In this document: positions 5,229 to 7,542 of the stretch, piece after piece
How the letters are laid out: each line of letters opens with the position of its first letter
Position numbering within the stretch: position 1 is the stretch's first letter
DNA from: Chitinophagaceae bacterium
GTDB lineage: Bacteria; Bacteroidota; Bacteroidia; Chitinophagales; Chitinophagaceae
Direction: 5' to 3'
DNA: 7,542 nucleotides
NCBI GenBank assembly: GCA_003136915.1
Contig: PLEB01000325.1
Location: 1-7,542, forward strand
Translations under genes and position numbers: made by a program
The notes under the pieces: model-generated
The model's input: only the letters and a program-made list of their open reading frames with translations
Databases searched by the model: none
Told to the model about the DNA's origin: nothing

Positions 5229-6281
5229 TTATTCCAGAGCTCCTAAAGCCTGAAGTAACTTTTCATTTTCTTCCTTCTTCCCCACCGTGATCCGCAGGCA
5301 ATCCTTACAAAGTTCGGCATTGCTCCGGTCCCGGACCACTATTCCCTGATTCAAGAGAACTTCATATACCTTCCGTGCGTGGTCAATTTTAACCAGCAAA
5401 AAATTGGCATCACTCGGGTATACTTTTTTTACGGCAGGGAACTTCCGGATCTCCAATTCCAGGGAAGATCTCATGGACACGATCTCCCGGATCATTTCAT
5501 TAACCTGACTGGTCTGAGATAGTGCCCTGATCACCAGCTCCTGGGCAGCCTGGCCTATATTATAAGGGGGCTTGATCTTATTCAGTATATGAACTATCGC
5601 CTCGCTTGCAAAAGCCATTCCCACGCGGAGGCCGGCAAGCCCCCAGGCCTTGCTAAGGGTTTGCAAAATTACCAGATTTGGGTATTCGGTCAGTTCCTTA
5701 ATAAAGCTTTGTTGCCTGGAAAAATTAATATAAGCTTCGTCAATGACCACCAGTCCGTCAAAATTATTAAGGACCATTTCGATTTGCTGATGAGGGAATG
5801 CATTCCCTGTCGGGTTATTAGGAGAACAGATCCATATGATCTTCGTTTGTTCATCCACCAGGGATTCGATGTTCTCCAGGTTAAGCTGAAAGTCTTCCGT
5901 GAGCATAGCCTTCCGCACTTCCACATCGTTAACATGCGCGCTCACTTCGTACATGCCGTATGTTGGCGGGTTAATGATCATATTGTCTTTTCCAGGATTA
6001 CAAAATGCCCTGAATAAAAGGTCAATGCATTCATCGCTTCCGTTTCCGAGAAAAATATTTTCGACGGGAACGCCCTTGATGCCACTCAGCAATTCTTTTA
6101 TTTTCAACTGGTGAGGATCTGGATAGCGGTTATATTGACCTGGTATCGGGGATCCGAGACTGTTCTCATTCGCGTCCAGGAAAATACTGGCGGTTCCGCT
6201 GAACTCATCCCGGGCCGAAGCATAGGGCACCAGTTTTTTAATATTGTCCCTCAACAGGAGATTGATGTCAGGCATGGGCAT
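5229..6281 (-). CDS. hisC: Histidinol-phosphate aminotransferase
   Basis: This PLP-dependent fold-type I aminotransferase converts imidazole acetol phosphate to histidinol phosphate with glutamate as donor. From the chosen ATG (6281) it has 350 residues, the usual length. Visible motifs are the substrate-side LDANEN (35-40) and NRYPDP (51-56), GNGSDE (79-84), SPNNPTGN (153-160), DEAY (181-184), the PLP lysine Lys211 in TLSKAWGLAGLRVG, and Arg330 in CLRITVG, which binds the substrate acid group. The frame stays open upstream to an ATG at 6344, but those extra 21 residues lie inside hisD and lack family likeness, so 6281 or the ATG at 6275 is preferred. The start overlaps the end of hisD by 14 (or 8) bases, indicating translational coupling in one operon. 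Confidence 0.96.
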   Translation of the reverse strand: MPMPDINLLLRDNIKKLVPYASARDEFSGTASIFLDANENSLGSPIPGQYNRYPDPHQLKIKELLSGIKGVPVENIFLGNGSDECIDLLFRAFCNPGKDNMIINPPTYGMYEVSAHVNDVEVRKAMLTEDFQLNLENIESLVDEQTKIIWICSPNNPTGNAFPHQQIEMVLNNFDGLVVIDEAYINFSRQQSFIKELTEYPNLVILQTLSKAWGLAGLRVGMAFASEAIVHILNKIKPPYNIGQAAQELVIRALSQTSQVNEMIREIVSMRSSLELEIRKFPAVKKVYPSDANFLLVKIDHARKVYEVLLNQGIVVRDRSNAELCKDCLRITVGKKEENEKLLQALGALE

Positions 6282-7542
6282 TATTATCCATTTGTTGAAG
6301 TCTGATTTCCACGGCTGCTGCATGCGCACGAAGCCCTTCCGCATTGGCCATTTCTATAAGTGTTTGCGCGATACCGGAAAGTCCCGTTTCAGAGATTTGC
6401 TGAAAGCTAATTTTCTTCATAAAACTATCCACGCTGATACCGCTATATGCTTTCGCATAACCGTTCGTCGGCAAGGTATGATTGGTGCCGCTGGCATAGT
6501 CCCCTGCTGTTTCAGGTGCAAAATTTCCTATAAAAACAGAACCTGCATGAAGCACTTTTGAGGCCATTTGTTCAGCCTGCATGCAAGCCAGGATCAAATG
6601 TTCGGGCGCGTATGCATTTAATAAAGCCATGGATTCATCCGTATTCCGGAGAACAATAGCCTTGCTGTTTTGGATGGCTTCCATTGCAATGTCCTTTCTT
6701 GGAAGATTCATTATCTGTATGTTTAATTCCCGCAAAACATCTTCTGCTATTTTTTTGCTGCAGGTTACCAGGATTACCTGGCTGTCGGGCCCATGTTCGC
6801 ATTGCGATAAAAGATCTGCAGCAAGAAAGGCCGGGAAAGCTGTTTCATCAGCAAATATGGCGAGTTCGCTCGGACCGGCCGGCATGTCAATCGCAACAGC
6901 TTCCTGCTGCAACAATAATTTTGCGCAGGTTACATATTGGTTACCAGGTCCGAATATTTTATCCACGCAGGTTACGGTTTCTGTTCCGTAGGCCATAGCT
7001 GCTATGGCCTGCACGCCACCTATCTTGTGGATATTCCGGACACCGGCGACCGATGCGGCATAAAGGATTGCCGGATGTAGTTTTCCATTCTTTTCCGGAG
7101 GCGAGCACAAAATGATTTCCCGGCAGCCGGCAATCATGGCCGGCACAGCCAGCATGAGAACGGTGGAAAAAAGAGGTGCCGAGCCTCCCGGGATATATAA
7201 GCCGACTTTCTCTATAGCTGTAGACCTTCTCCAGCACCGGATACCAGGCATGGTCTCGACCACTTCTTCAAGGATGATTTGTTTACTGTGAAACAACTCA
7301 ATATTTTTCTTCGCCATGCAAATGGCGGCTTTTAGAGAATCGCTAAGTTCCGTTTCAGCTGCTTTCCATTCCGCTTCATTCACCAGTCGGTGGGCGAGAT
7401 TCACCTTATCGAATTCCAGGGCATATTTGTTTACTGCGGTATCCCCATCGCGCTTTACTTCTTCCATGATCTTTTTCACCACGGGTTCCAGTGATGCCAT
7501 ACTTTTTAATGGCCTTGCCAGCAGTTCCTTCCACCTTGTCTT
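6268..7542 (-). CDS. hisD: Histidinol dehydrogenase, 5' end cut by window edge
   Basis: This zinc enzyme carries out the last two steps of histidine synthesis, oxidising histidinol to histidine with two NAD+. The frame remains open to the window end, so 424 residues are visible. Counting from the internal Met at 7500, the key residues are Gln233 and His236 (LSQCEHG), Glu300-His301 (APEH), Asp334 (AGDYASG) and His393 (LRAH). All six are offset by exactly 26 from the E. coli enzyme (Gln259, His262, Glu326, His327, Asp360, His419), so no indels separate them. The 14 codons before Met 7500 (KTRWKELLARPLKS) match the conserved N-terminal helix of HisD, so that Met is not the start; about 12 more residues should lie outside the window. 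The C-terminus overlaps the hisC start. hisG would be expected further upstream. Confidence 0.97.
   Translation of the reverse strand, partial: KTRWKELLARPLKSMASLEPVVKKIMEEVKRDGDTAVNKYALEFDKVNLAHRLVNEAEWKAAETELSDSLKAAICMAKKNIELFHSKQIILEEVVETMPGIRCWRRSTAIEKVGLYIPGGSAPLFSTVLMLAVPAMIAGCREIILCSPPEKNGKLHPAILYAASVAGVRNIHKIGGVQAIAAMAYGTETVTCVDKIFGPGNQYVTCAKLLLQQEAVAIDMPAGPSELAIFADETAFPAFLAADLLSQCEHGPDSQVILVTCSKKIAEDVLRELNIQIMNLPRKDIAMEAIQNSKAIVLRNTDESMALLNAYAPEHLILACMQAEQMASKVLHAGSVFIGNFAPETAGDYASGTNHTLPTNGYAKAYSGISVDSFMKKISFQQISETGLSGIAQTLIEMANAEGLRAHAAAVEIRLQQMDNNAHA

Noticed and set aside
6282..6344. Upstream in-frame ATG giving hisC 21 extra residues
   Set aside because: The extension lies wholly inside hisD and does not resemble HisC N-termini; starting at 6281 gives the normal 350-residue length and a short hisD-hisC overlap.
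6581..6998. Plus-strand open frames of 104-136 codons
   Set aside because: They lie opposite hisD's catalytic region and show no protein family features.
6268..7500. hisD as a complete gene starting at the ATG at 7500
   Set aside because: The frame continues upstream to the window end with conserved HisD sequence, and the active-site residues are offset by 26 from E. coli HisD, so the true start is outside the window.

Overview
The window looks like a piece of a Bacteroidota chromosome. This is an inference from three things: a bifunctional HisB of the Bacteroidota kind, a TTTG-N20-(T/G)AnnTTTG type promoter, and mostly weak or absent Shine-Dalgarno sequences. All genes lie on the minus strand, so transcription runs from the right end of the coordinates to the left.

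The right half is a histidine biosynthesis cluster: hisD (5' end outside the window), hisC overlapping it, then a two-gene insert, then bifunctional hisB. The insert is a predicted PQQ-dependent sorbosone/glucose dehydrogenase-type lipoprotein and a small exported c-type cytochrome. The two overlap by ATGA and probably work together as an extracytoplasmic dehydrogenase and its electron acceptor. They have no evident link to histidine synthesis.

The left half is the start of a tryptophan operon: trpE (anthranilate synthase component I) and trpG (component II, 3' end outside the window). Between hisB and trpE lies a 210-nt region that reads as a complete ribosome-mediated trp attenuator. It has a candidate promoter, a 20-residue leader peptide with three consecutive Trp codons, a 1:2 hairpin, a 2:3 antiterminator, and an intrinsic terminator with a U7 tract. 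This is the most notable element of the window and is not explained by protein-coding annotation.

The remaining non-coding stretches are short: 88 nt before hisB, with AAATGTG-type repeats; 45 nt between hisC and the dehydrogenase gene; and 48 nt between trpE and trpG, with a small hairpin. No tRNA, rRNA, insertion sequence, CRISPR array or phage gene was seen.
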